From Pleurodeles waltl (taxonomy: Eukaryota; Chordata; Amphibia; Caudata; Salamandridae), in NCBI RefSeq assembly GCF_031143425.1, contig NC_090440.1, positions 1,272,845,123-1,272,909,122 on the forward strand: 64,000 bases of DNA, given 5' to 3'. Of this stretch, positions 10,444-21,440 are shown one piece after another. The position numbers were made by a program, and so were the translations under genes. The notes below the pieces were generated by a model that was given only the letters and a program-made list of their open reading frames with translations, ran no database searches and was not told where the DNA came from. Within the stretch, counting starts at the first letter, position 1. The number at the start of each line of letters is the position of its first letter.

Positions 10444-13070
10444 TTAACTTTTAATTCTGCTCTCTGAGCAAACAAATTGGATATAAGGCCAATGGCCAGT
10501 CCATAGTGCAAGAAGTCCAATGGGCCACAATGGCCCCAACCTGACTCCCACGAGTGCTACGGTACTCCACCTCATAGGGGCAACAATGGGGCATCCAGGC
10601 ACCTCAGGGAACAGGGGCAGGGGGTGGTGGCGGTGGGGATTTACGATGGGTTGGGGCTTAGATTTTTGTTCAGAAGGTGGAGTGGGTTTCGGTTTGGCCT
10701 TGGAAGGTGGGGGAGTGTGCTTGGAACAGGTGGAGCCAGATGGAATAGGCTTAGCATGGGGCTTCTTCCTCTCTGGGGAAGGGGCACGGGAATGTGAAGG
10801 GCGGACAGGGGTGGGCTGTGACGTGGAAGGAGTGGATAGGGCAAGGAGGTGTGCACATTTAGGGACGAGACGGGGTGGGCCAGTGGGCTGGAATAGGTCA
10901 CTATGGGAGAGTAAAAGTTTATTTGGTGCAATTAGGTTGGGCCTGGAGGAAGGCGTGGGAGTGGAGGTAGAGGGAGTGGTCGTAAGTGGTGTAGGTGTGC
11001 ATGTTGTGGGTGCAGGTGACTGGACAGTATGCTGAGGTGTGGTGGATTTGTGATGGATGGTTGTTTTGATGCGTTTGAGTGTTTTGGGAGGAGGGGGGCT
11101 GGACACAGTGGGACAAGACAGGCTGCCAGTGTGAATTTATGTTGTCTGGGTGTCTGCAAGTCTGGCGAGTGTGCTGCATATGTCAACCAAAGTAGTTGTG
11201 ATGAGTGCAGGTGTGGTGTCTGAGGTGCATGTATGGATATGTGCTATTGTGGTGACTACAGGAATAGAGTCAGCAACAGTGAATGAAGGTACAGTGCTTG
11301 GGGGGGTGTATGTAGAGGGTACAGACAGGGACGTGGAAGAGGTGGACACACTGGGGGAAGTGGATGTTGCTGTGTGTGCATGTGTATGTTGGCTGTGTGA
11401 ATGGTTGTGGTGGGAGGTGTGGTGCTTGTGTTTTGAAGTGTGCTTTTTGTGTGTTGAGGTGTGTGCCTGCATGTCAGAATGTGTGCTTTGGACGGGTGAA
11501 GGGAGTGGGGTGCTGGAAGTGGTAGAGGATGTTGGAGGTGGGACAGAATGACCAGGGACACTGGCTGCTCTCAAAGAGGAGGCCAGAGCCTGAAAAGATC
11601 TCTGTAGGCCAGACACAGCACAGTGAATGCCATCCAGATAGGCATTGGTCTGCTGCATCTCTGATGCTAGCCCCTGGATAGCTTTAACGGTGGTTGTCTG
11701 CCCTACAGAGATGGTTCTCAGGAGGTCAATAGCCTCTTCCGTGAGGGTAGCAAGGCTGACTGGGGCAGGGGAAGAGGTGCCTGGGGCGAAGGAGACGCCC
11801 ACCCTTCTGGGTGAGCGGCCATGGGCAACTCGGTGGGGAGCAAATGGGAGGGTGGTGATGGTATGGGGGTGGTTCAAGATGACACAGAATGTGTGGGCCC
11901 ACTAGGGTCCGCTGCCGCCAGGGAGCCCCCATCAGAGGAGGTATCAGAGTCACTACGTCCAGTGGTAGTTGCCTCCCCTGTGGTACTCCCCTCGCTCTCC
12001 AACCCACTGGTCCACTTGGCGTCGGATGACTCTGCCTCTGAGGATCCATGAGTCACTGCATCCCCACTCGCCGGTGACTCAGCTCCCTCGCCAGATGATG
12101 CTGATGTACACAGACAACACAAGAGAACAGGGATCGGGAGACAAAAAAGCAGAGAGATTTGTAAATATATGAATGGAGTTAACAAAGTGGTTCATACATA
12201 CACCCACCCAGAAGACCCTCCAGCAGGCAGCACCTACCGCTATACCCATGGCTATGCCCCTGACTAGTGCCCAGAACCCTGCTGTACAGCCATTCCCCAA
12301 ATAACTTAAGGACCCGACATGTAGGAGACCTGACCAAAACACTCCTACTCCTCATGGGGGCCATAATGTAGACAAACATCAGTCAGAGTCCCTGTAACTA
12401 AGCAGCAGAATCCCGAATGCACACACACATCGATTGAGGGTCAAAAATATGGTATGTGTACTCACTCCCTTGTGACCGCTGTGCAGCCTTCAAGTGCCCA
12501 TCCAGGTCTGGGTACGCCACCGCCAGGATGCAAAGCATAAGGGAGGTCAGTGCCCGATGGGCACCCCTTCCCCATTGGGAGGAATTCCCCTGCTGGGCCT
12601 CCCAGATTTTTTGCGCCCAGCGCCGCGGGGCCTCCCACCTCTTCCTGCAGTGGGTGCTCCAGCAGTTGTAGACCCCCAGGGTCCGCACTTCCTTGGCGAT
12701 GGCATGCCAAAGTACCCTCTTCTGGTGGGCGCTTACCTAAAAGGTACACACTGAAATGTAACACAGAGGTCAGGCACTGGCCTAACATATACAGCTGGCT
12801 ATACTTCCACTATGAGACAGGCAGTACAAACTGACTAACAGCATATACACACGCAGCATGTCAGGATCCCTGGCCCATCCAATACCAGAGGTGCACACAT
12901 GTATGCTGCCAAAACCAACCATTACACACATCCATGGCCCCCAACCCTCCTGCTCACCTGTACCTCTATCCATCCATAGAGTTTGGCGTACAGGGGCAGG
13001 CCCCGTCCACGAGCCTCTCCAATTCCTCTTGGGTGAAGGCCGGGGCCCTTTCCCCTGCAACACCTGCCAC
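10444..13070 (-). pseudogene. Myb/SANT accessory protein, gene 1 (nested antisense in transposase intron)
   Basis: In PIF/Harbinger elements a Myb/SANT protein helps the transposase bind the ends and reach the nucleus. Exon 1 (about 13070-12958) encodes APAFTQEELERLVDG and, after a frameshift, LPLYAKLYG; the expected start codon is GTG. A CAG|GTGAGC donor ends it. Exon 2 (12736-12466) encodes HQKRVLWHAIAKEVRTLGVY and HCRKRWEAPRRWAQKIWEAQ, the Trp-spaced helix pattern of a Myb/SANT domain, then an LCILAVAYPDLDGHLKAAQ segment. From about 12100 an acidic Ser/Thr-rich region follows, then EEAIDLLRTISVGQTT and a helical stretch (to about 11560), and finally a His/Thr/Ser- and Pro/Lys-rich low-complexity tail. 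Frames change in the tail, so its true end (11137 or 10444) is uncertain. The same exon order recurs at 50175-46382. Confidence 0.7.
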
Positions 13071-13140
13071 TTCCGTGACCAGAGGCAGGACACAGCAGTA
13101 CACTCAGTGGAGTACCTGCTTGCACGAGATAAGGGAGTAA

Positions 13141-13340
13141 AGTGAAGTTGGGGTGACGAGTTTGTGTACGCACCGCAGCGGTGTGCGCCGTCACCGCCAG
13201 AGGCGATCGTGATACACTAGGATTCCCCATTGACATCTATGTTAACCAATGAATTTGTGCACGGTGGTAAACACTGCCTTATGCTGTTACGTCAACCGCT
13301 AGCGGTATTAGGTCACTTTCATAACAACAGTTCTGGATTA
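13141..13340. promoter_or_regulatory. Possible gene 1 upstream region with a copy of the terminal motif
   Basis: This GC-rich block lies just upstream of gene 1 exon 1 and contains CACGGTGGTAAACACTGCC at 13260. It matches CACGGCAGTAAACACTGC at 9831, 15 bases inside the left terminus, at 16 of 18 positions in the same orientation. It may be an internal transposase/Myb binding site or promoter, or the scar of an older insertion. Confidence 0.35.
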
Positions 13341-14722
13341 CATGGGGCAGACATTTTGTCAAAAACTGCACATTTATAAAACACCTATCTGCACAGTGCA
13401 GGCCCTACTGTTCCACAGACACCCATAGACATGTGACAATTAACATTACCTCACCTGACAAGCACTGATCTATCATTGTGGTCAAGTTGCTGTTATGGCA
13501 TGCACACTATGCATTTGTGTCGACGACAATCAATCCAGCAGTGCTCAATGACTGACAATGTGTGCAAATGTATGTGTATTCCTCACACATGTTTCAAACT
13601 CCTCCTAGGTACAGACCCTTGTGGTGAAGAAGGGCCCCGTCAGTGTACAGAGCACTTGTGGATTTGCAGAAGCGTAACATCATTATCAATTACAGACTCA
13701 CTTGTGCAACTATTCTTGAACTTTGTGCATTACTGGATCCTGCACTAATTCCAGCAAATCATAATCAGCATGCCATCCCTACTGAACTGCAGGTGCTTTC
13801 TGCACTCCATTTTCTGGCCACGGGCTCATTTCAAGTGACAGTGGGCATGGGTGCTGGTTTTTCACAGCCAATGTTTAGCATTATACTGACAAGATTCCTG
13901 AATGAATTTGTACGACACCTGCAGTCCTATGTGAGGTTTCCCCAAGGTACTGACCTCCCTGCCATCAAGTTGGATTTCTATGCCTTTGCCAACATACCCC
14001 ATGTGATAGGTGCCATCGATGGCACCCACATACCTATCATCCCACCAAAAGTCAGTCAACTGGTGTAGAGAAACTGGAAGAACTTTCATTCCATGAACAT
14101 TCAATTTGTGTGTACTGCAGACCAGTACATCACACATGTGAAAGCCATGTTCCCTGGATCAGTCCATGATTCATTTGTGCTGAGGAACAGTAGTTTGCCA
14201 CAGAAGATGGAACAACTACAAGAGGACAGAGGGTGGATCATAGGTAGGTGTTTCTGTCACTTCTTGCCATCTTCCAGACAGCCAGGCTGTCTGCCTCTGA
14301 GGCTTGTCATTTTAAGTTGTCTTGTGAACCTTTTTCTAGGTGATTCTGGTTATCCCAACTTGCATTGGCTCCTGATACCAGTGAGGAATCCTAGAACAGA
14401 TGCTGAGAGGGATTACAAAGAGGCCCATGGATGTACTAGGGGGGTGAAAGAGTGCACAATAGGTCTCCTGAAGGCTAGATTTTGTTGTCTACATATCTCT
14501 GACGGTTCCCCGGCAAAAGAGCCTGAAAAGGTGTGTAGAATAGTGGTGGCCTGCTGCATGCTGCACAACATGGCTGTGAGAAATTCTATCCCCCTCTTGG
14601 AGGAGGAGGGTGCTCTATATCCAGACCAGCTTACTCAGAGAGGGGACGAGAGTGATGGTGATGATGAGGAAGGGGAAGATGTAAATTCCAGGACCCAACT
14701 AATACAACTCTACTTCCAGTAA

Positions 14723-15145
14723 CTAAGTGGGACAAATGGATGAGATTGGTGTCTGTGCATCATACTGTCAGTGTGCCTTGTCATCTGGGGAGGGGGTTGG
14801 ATTAATACTATTTGCCACTGTGTCCAAGTCTGCACAGGGCAGATTACAATTTAGTGTATTTTTTCGACACATATTTGGGCACAACAACATGGAAGTGAGT
14901 GGTGTTTTTCATGTTACGCAGGTACAAATAAAGGAGTTATCAACCAGTTACATCCATACTTCACTTTGCTCACACATAATGACAGGGGACATTGTAACAG
15001 GTGTGATATATGTTTTATTTGGTGCAGGGATAAAATTGTGCAAATTACAGTGATGGTAGTGGGTCAATGGTGGTTATCCAAAATGGCAACATGGTGGCAG
15101 CATTGTTGTCAGTATTGGTAGGTCCATCCATGCTTACATGAGTTT
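14723..15145. other. Spacer between convergent transposase and gene 2
   Basis: About 420 bases between the stop codons of two convergent genes. No conserved frame is seen. AATAAA-like strings occur on the plus strand (AAATAAAGG near 14927), suitable for transposase 3' end formation. Confidence 0.4.
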
Positions 15146-16770
15146 TTAATTATTTATAGCACTGTTTGGTGGTTGATTGAGTGGGATAGTTGGTGAACAG
15201 TTTTTAGAAGAGTCACTTTTTAGAGGGGGCCCTGTACTTGGCAGGTGTTCCAGTCTCATATCTTGGCCTGAGGGTCCGTTTTGCAACTGTTGTTGGCCTG
15301 TAGGGACTGAAATGGATGAACCCTGTATTTCCTCAGAGGGTAGTATATGGGAAGTTGCTGCTGATGCTCTTGTTGTCCGGTCTGTCTCCTGTGCTGTAGT
15401 GGGTGCTTCCTGTTCTGTGTGGGCCTCAGGCTGTGTTTGGACAAGCTGCAGCAGCGCTCCTGCTATGCTGGCAATTGTGGCACTGTGCAGTTGCCACTGC
15501 TCCATGGCCTCTTGGTGGTGTGCTTGCTGCATTCTCTGACTCTGCTCCAGGGTGGATACTATCTGGGCCAATCTGTCCTGGGTATGGCGGTAGGCTCCCA
15601 GGACCTCAGAGATCACATCCTGGCCTGCAGCATACATGCTGTGGCCTCCATCCTGGGCCACTGATGCCCTCCCACTGGACCTAGCCCCCTGTGCCTGTGT
15701 CCCCTGCACAGGTCTGGCAGTGCCACTTGTACTGAGGCCATCGTCTTCCTGCCTGTTGGTGGGGGGGGACTGTGGCCTCTGTAGTTGTTTTCCACCAGTC
15801 TGTGGCCTGGATACCCAGGTGTGGGGACGGTTGCCCTGGGCTGATGTTATTGGCTGGGTGGTAGGGGTTTCAGTGGTATCCTGGGTGGGGCTGCTGGATG
15901 GTGACAGTCCAGGACTGTCTGAGGGCCCAGCCTGATCATCAGTGTCCAGGGTTCCATCCCCAGTGTCCTGTGAGGTGCCTCTGTCTCCCTGGGGGACACT
16001 GCCGCTCCTTGTCCTGTCCATCAGGGTGGAATGGGTGGTGGTGCCTGTTGGGGGAGATGGACATGTCTGTTACATTATCATAATCGGATGGGGGCAGGGG
16101 CCTGGGGGGGTTTGTGCATCTTACACACTTTGGGGCCATGCAGGATGCTTTAGTGGGGTTAGCATTGCTTTTAGCTTAGGATGTGGAGGTGCATTGTGGA
16201 CATTATAGGCCATTGTGTTTCCTTGCAGGGGTGGGTGGCTGTGCACAGGAGGAGGGATGTGGGCCTGTTAGTGAGCATGCAGGGGGAGTGGATTCAGTGC
16301 CTTTGGGCTGGGAGGGGTAGTGATCCTGGTGGGTGTTGGTGGGGTGGGGTGGTGCATGCATTACAGGTGTGATGGATATGGGGTAAATGTAGACGACTTA
16401 CCCGAGACCATTCCTCCAGTGAGTCCCTCACACTGCAGGATGGCCAGTACCTTTTCCTCCCATTCAGTGTAGTCAGGTGGTGTTGGTGGAGGTCCTCCCC
16501 CAGTCTTCTGGACTGCAATGTGGTGCCTAGATGCCATGGCCCTGACCTTCCCCAGCAGGTCATTCCATCTTTTGCCGATGTCGTCCCTGGTGCATGGATG
16601 GTGTCCCACTGCATTGACCCTGTTGACTATTGTCTGCCATCGTCCATCTTCCTGGCGATGGGTGTTTGATGCACCTGAGCCCCAACAAGTTGTAGCTCGA
16701 CCTTCGGGATCTCGTCCACAATGGTCCTTAGCTCCCTTTCTGTGAAGCGTGGGTGTTTGGGGGGTGCCAT
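15146..16770 (-). pseudogene. Second Myb/SANT (trihelix-like) accessory protein, gene 2, two exons
   Basis: This is distinct from gene 1. Exon 1 starts at ATG 16770-16768 with MAPPKHPRFTERELRTIVDE. After a frameshift at about 16640-16650 (which gives a stop) it continues GRWQTIVNRVNAVGHHP, TRDDIGKRWNDLLGKVR and SRHHIAVQKTGGGPPP. The spaced Trp/aromatic and KRWNDL pattern is a Myb/SANT-like DNA-binding domain. It ends at 16402 before a GTAAGT donor. Exon 2 begins at 16044 after a CCCCAACAG acceptor; the joined Gly codon keeps phase. It is Ser/Thr/Pro/Asp-rich, then has a predicted coiled coil (about 15610-15430, containing AYRHTQDRLAQIVSTLEQS and ALLQLVQTQ), and stops at 15146. The coiled coil suggests dimerisation or contact with the transposase; that is inference. 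It lies antisense and convergent to the transposase. Confidence 0.7.
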
Positions 16771-17530
16771 AGTGAGTGTCGTGGATGGTGTCTGGTGTGG
16801 ATCTCGGTGATGGTGCTCTTCTGTGGTTGGGTGTGAGTATCGTGGATTGTGGCATTCTGTGTCTGCTTCTGGTAATCCGTGTCTTCGTTGGCCTACTTTT
16901 GGTGCAAAGGATTGTGGGGTGAGTCTGTGAGTGTTTTATGGTGTTGTGGATGTGTGTCAGGTGTGTGGGTTTCGAACTTATCCAATGTGTGCACTTCTCA
17001 CTGTTGGGTCCACTTGCCGCCCGTGGCATTGCATCCAGTGCCAAATATTCACATCAGATGGTAGAGCACTTTGCCCCACCACAGCTTCCTGGCATATGTG
17101 GGGTAGCCCTGCATTACACAGCCACACAGAACAAGCATCAATGGGAGATAATGCTGCACAAACCAAATGAATGCCCCCATCTGCAAACTTGTTGCCCATC
17201 CTCCCTTTTCCTGACATCATGCAGTTTATATTAACTACAAATGCAGTTGCAGGGAAAAAAATACAATTTGAAATTACCAAAACTACCCAAAAAACTATCC
17301 TACCCCTACACAAATACCCCATAATACAGCTACAGGACACAGCACCAAAACACTCCCAAAACACCAACCCACCAACAACACCAGCTTCACGCATCCCCAG
17401 ACAGTCACAAACAATAAGACTGTGAAGTGAAAATGAAAGTGAACTCACTGTACCATGTATGCAGGCAGAATGTCCTGGTTCATCCCTTCCTGGGCGTGTG
17501 CATCATGTTTTCAGTTATACGTCATTCTTT
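16771..17530. other. Gene 2 upstream and A/C-rich flank
   Basis: No further gene is recognised. 16771-17220 would be the promoter side of gene 2. 17225-17430 is A/C-rich on the plus strand, like 3600-4030. Confidence 0.35.
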
Positions 17531-17812
17531 TTGACGCATGATGGTCATGCACCGATTTTGTACCATTGTGTGTGAAAAGGCCTGTGGACTTGCGATAGAC
17601 GCTCAGGGGCCAGGCATCTTTTTGCTGCATAGAAAAGTATGAAGCTTAGGCATTTGCATCTACATTTTTGACACATGACGGTCATTTGTTGATTTTGTCC
17701 CATTGTGCATGTGGACTTGCCGTAGACGCTCAGGGGCCAGGCATAAGTTTTCTGGCATTGCGGAGTATGGAATTGAGCCTTTTGTGTCATAAATTTTAGA
17801 CGCATGACAGAA
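17531..17812 (+). repeat. Imperfect tandem repeats, ~130-137-bp unit
   Basis: A unit starting TTGACGCATGATGGTCAT (17531) recurs as TTGACACATGACGGTCAT (17668) and partially as TTAGACGCATGACAG (17796). The first two share a long block GTAGACGCTCAGGGGCCAGG or its variant. They sit at the right side of the Harbinger copy and could be subterminal binding sites or an unrelated minisatellite. Confidence 0.6.
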
Positions 17813-20344
17813 ATGTGTGGAATTTTGCTAAATAGGCCTAGAGTGCAACCAGATTCACATACCATGTCACATGGGCTATGCAATAAGGCTGCCATAATAG
17901 TATGGTTACATGTGTGTGCCTATCCATTTATATCTTGATGGTAACATTGGTGTGTTTAACGTATATGTTTGTTTATGTGTGTGATGCATGCAATGACTTA
18001 TACCTTGTGCATATGTGCATGTGTAACTACACTATGTCCAAATACATGTGTACTATGTGTGTACGTATATGTTAGAACATTTATTTGTGGATGTACCACA
18101 TTGTTATGTCTGATATACAAATGAACACATACCAACAACACAATAGACATGATGGCCTATGTCCAATACATGGTAAGGCGTGTGACAGCCATGACAATTT
18201 GTACTCAGAGGATGCAGTGGACTACGGCTGAAATGAAATTATGTTACCCCTGGCAATTTGTCTGTACATGTGTGTGCACTCTTTGGTGAGTTATTGGTTT
18301 AGCCTTCATGATTCTCTACTATATGTGTGACATATAGTTTTCCATGCATTTTAGTTGCAGGAGATGTTAGAAAGAAATGTGTCAGTGAAGGTTGCTACAT
18401 GCTGTGGCTGTAAACACATGTGTAGTGTCATTTCAGTAACATAATACCACAGTGGTGTGTTCATTGCATATGAAACCTCACATATCTAAATTTCTACATG
18501 GACACGTGTGGGACTTTGACAAATGCCTGTGTAGTCATATCACTGCCATCTATGTTTCTGTATGTCAGAACATATGTGAGGGTAATTTTTTCCTGTCAAT
18601 GATCTTGTGATACATATGCAATTAAATTTGTGGTAAGTTGCCTTTTATTCAGACTCCAATAGACAGTACCACACCTAAGACATTTATGTGGTACATGTGT
18701 GCTGAGATAGCTGGTATATGTGCGCATGCCCCCCACTAGGAACTCACATTCGTCCACATCATGTTTGTTGTGACTGTCACATACAGTGGCATACCACAGT
18801 GTAGCAGTGTTGAGCTCTGGGAAAGATGGCAGCCTACTCTTCACCACTACTGTGGGAGTTTTTATGCAGACGCAAACCTATGGTTGCATGTAATGGGGCA
18901 GGTTTGCGTACCTCCAGGTTACTCAGTCCACTGTGCACATGCAACAATCCCCTGAAAATGTCAAATGTTTATGTAGCCAGAGCTCTGGTGTTAGGGTGTT
19001 TTGAGGGGGATCTTGCTTCTTCATAATTGCCAGTCAGAAGAGCAATGCACAGTCCCCTGCAGACAGACAGATGCACAATTGTGATCAAATGGACTGGGAT
19101 ATTAATTTTTCCTCTAGGGAAATTGATGTCATCCTTCCCCTATCATGTACTGAAGACTGTCTACCTGCACGTGTTGGAAATGTCTCACCAATTGACGCCC
19201 ATAGTAACTTCCATAGGCAGCTTAGTTAGGGGTTGTATCGCTGTTGGGACTTCTATTTTGGGAACATGCCAGGGGACAGATGGTGTTATCTGTCACTGCC
19301 TCCTGTTATGTTGGCATGCGATGGCCAACTACCAGGCTATATTAGTGGCAAACATGTCTGGGTTATGTACTGACCTACCCATCCTCTCTCTACATATGTT
19401 GGATGATCACATGTAGACATTAATGTGTTGCGCAGTCAGTATTGGTGTATGTGTGTTCCTTCTCCTAGTTTTACCGCATTACTTTTAAGGGGTATTTTGT
19501 GTCCAACATTGCTGCCATTCGTTAGGCTGCTTACACTTTGTACACATCTTCTAGAGCAACATTGTCTGGTCATACATGGACAGAATGCAGCATGTGACTT
19601 GTGTCAATTGTACAGGAACACATCTTCTACTACTGGCTACATGGTAGTTACTGTGTCATCTCCAAGTGACCTCCCATGTTGTTTTTCCATGTATCTGTAG
19701 GTATCTCTCAACTGTCCATCCACATCTTCCATTGAACATGGGTATGGATTTTTTGCTGCATGCACCTACCTATGGAACTCTTGCCATGACTGTATGAGGT
19801 TGATGTGTGAAATCATCTCAGTGCTGCTTTTTTCATTAGCCAAATGCACTATATATGTCTACTTCTACTCCCATTCTTTTTTTTAAATGGGTCTCTGACA
19901 TATTTGAACATTGTTGGACATAGGTGCACATCCCACACCTGATTGGCATGTTGGAGACCAAAACATATTTGGGTTAATTTGTAACTGTTGGTAACTTTCT
20001 CTTGGTCTGGCATGTGAGTGACAAAAAGTGGTGTGTATTGCTATGTGCTGTGTGATGTTGTTATACGGAGCATACTAGGTAATCATGCTGATACATGTCA
20101 ACCATTGTGGGTACTTGCAAACCCTTTCCTACGTAGGACATACGCCCGTTCATCAATCTTCACATGTACATCTGTAATTGCTGTAGGCATGTGTCAAGGC
20201 AGCAGATTTGTGTGACAAGTGTGTTTCTAATGTACATAGGAAGTGGAACACACTCTGCCTATATTCCACCTAGATAATAATTTGGTGGTGCATTGTCCCA
20301 TTTTATTCTTAGATCATGACAATGGGTCATATATTTGGATAGTG
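17813..20344. other. Unassigned AT/TG-rich sequence
   Basis: About 2.5 kb with many TGTGTG/CATATG-type stretches and no recognised coding motif on either strand. Short frames at 18596-18847 (minus) and 19027-19416 (plus) have no identifiable domain. Confidence 0.4.
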
Positions 20345-20379
20345 AATGGAGGAACCCAAGGTGCAAGGGTTCCTCCATT
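20345..20379. repeat. Perfect 13-bp inverted repeat (hairpin)
   Basis: AATGGAGGAACCC (20345-20357) and its exact reverse complement (20367-20379) flank a 9-base spacer. No gene context explains it. Confidence 0.7.
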
Positions 20380-20433
20380 GTGCCGATGCAGGCAAAACTA
20401 CGGCAGCCCTGTTGGAAGGGACAGGAATGTGCC

Positions 20434-21440
20434 TTATTGCATAGATACAGTGCTTTCCTGCCCTTTCCATTTTGACGAAGGGTAGCACAGCAAGGTAACT
20501 TGCTGCAATGCCCTGCACCAAATTCTCATAAATTTGTCCTTCAGTGTATCCTCAGCATATGTGACAATATCATAACCAAAGCTTCTAATTAAGATAGCCA
20601 GTGGGAAAGCATACATGTTAAATAAGGTAGGGCTCAGGAATGATCTTTCAGCTTCTTCTCTTAAGTCTTCCAAAGTTATAAGAGATTGCTCTTAAGCTGT
20701 GCAGCTATTTAAAAACTGATTTTTCAAATATTTTAACAAGAAATGGAAGACGAGAGATGGGTCTGAAGATGGATGTTAGAGCCTGTTGAGTTTTTTTTCA
20801 ATAGAGGGACGATCAAAGCTGTTGTCTTAGGCTCTGGTAAGTGTGCTTTAGTCAAGGACAAATTTAGTAAGTAAGGCATCACAGGCACCTGTACAACAGA
20901 TGCAAAAGATAAAACGCAGTGAGAGCAGTTGTCCTTCGGTGACCCTGAAGATGTAGCTCATGATGGAAGATCAAAGTTGTCTAACGTGGTTTCGTTATTT
21001 CATGACTAATGTTGCAAAATAAATAGTTGGGTCTATGAATGATCACACAGGGAAGAAAGTGCTAATTTTGGAGATTTGTTAAGTTATTGTGATGCTGTGG
21101 AAAAGGTTGGATCATTTTAGTGTATCACTGTGGATTAAGTACATTTCTTACTATGAAAAACAAATTCCGAGATTATTTTTTTGCTTCATCAATTTGAGTG
21201 TCATAGTAAGTAATGCTGGCTGAGATTTTTATATTTGCTGAGTTCTTGTTTATGAACAATTTGATCAAAGTTGGTATAGTTTTTCATCTGAATACGTTCA
21301 AGGCATCTACGTGTGTGTTTAGCTTCCTTCAGTTCACTACTGTATGAAGAGCTGGGGAAACTTGTGTTTCGAAGAGATGGTTTTGTGAAAAATTGCAGAA
21401 TCAAGTGCCTTGGTTGGCCAATTAGTATATGCATTGACAT
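20434..21440 (-). pseudogene. Decayed L2/CR1-like LINE reverse transcriptase
   Basis: Three blocks on the minus strand appear in the expected order. At 21440-21201 the linker contains SSELKEAKHTRRCLERIQMK. At about 20870-20785 is LPEPKTTALIVPLLKKN, the RT entry motif. At 20673-20520 is SFLSPTLFNMYAFPLA, followed by VTYAEDTLKDKF. The last corresponds to the YADD motif with the first Asp changed to Glu. Stops and frameshifts are frequent. It is an old fragment; 5' and 3' limits are not resolved. Confidence 0.6.

Larger units (their letters stand above)
10125..14722 (+). pseudogene. HARBI1-like DDE transposase, three exons, two in-frame stops
   Basis: This protein would cut and paste the element. 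Exon 1 (10125-10207) reads MDRELQIRAFLLFAIYFHD and ends in a Trp codon split by a GTAAGT donor. Exon 2 (13609-14243) follows a CTCCTCCTAG acceptor, restores the Trp codon and continues YRPLW...RAPSVYRALVDLQ in phase. Intron 2 (14244-14339, 96 nt, GTAGGT...TTCTAG) interrupts a Gly codon just before DSGYP. Exon 3 ends at 14722 in an acidic tail. The catalytic triad is present: Asp in AIDGTHI (codon 14018, about residue 165), Asp in GDSGYP (14342, residue 241) and Glu in GVKECTIG (14450, residue 277). TGA at 10200-10202, TGA in early exon 2 and TAG at 14066-14068 interrupt the frame, so the copy is dead. Intron 1 is about 3.4 kb and contains the whole antisense Myb/SANT gene 1. Confidence 0.8.
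9816..17812 (+). mobile_element. PIF/Harbinger-type DNA transposon, copy 1 (three genes)
   Basis: A terminus-like motif GGCCCTCATTATGA begins at 9816. Inside follow a GC-rich promoter-like stretch, transposase exon 1 (10125-10207), an antisense Myb/SANT gene (13070-10444), transposase exons 2 and 3 (13609-14722), a second antisense Myb/SANT gene (16770-15146), A/C-rich DNA and tandem repeats at 17531-17812. The family call rests on the HARBI1-type DDE transposase and the Myb/SANT partner, both diagnostic of PIF/Harbinger. I could not find the inverted partner of the left terminus, so the right boundary is a guess and the right end may be lost or rearranged. Confidence 0.65.

Noticed and set aside
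10520..11035. 171-codon plus-strand Gly/Val-rich frame
   Set aside because: It is antisense to the Pro/Thr/Lys-rich tail of gene 1, whose exon order is repeated in the second copy.
13643..14068. Taking the transposase as starting at an in-exon start codon
   Set aside because: The acceptor at 13608 and in-phase joining to exon 1 at 10207 explain the upstream frame better.
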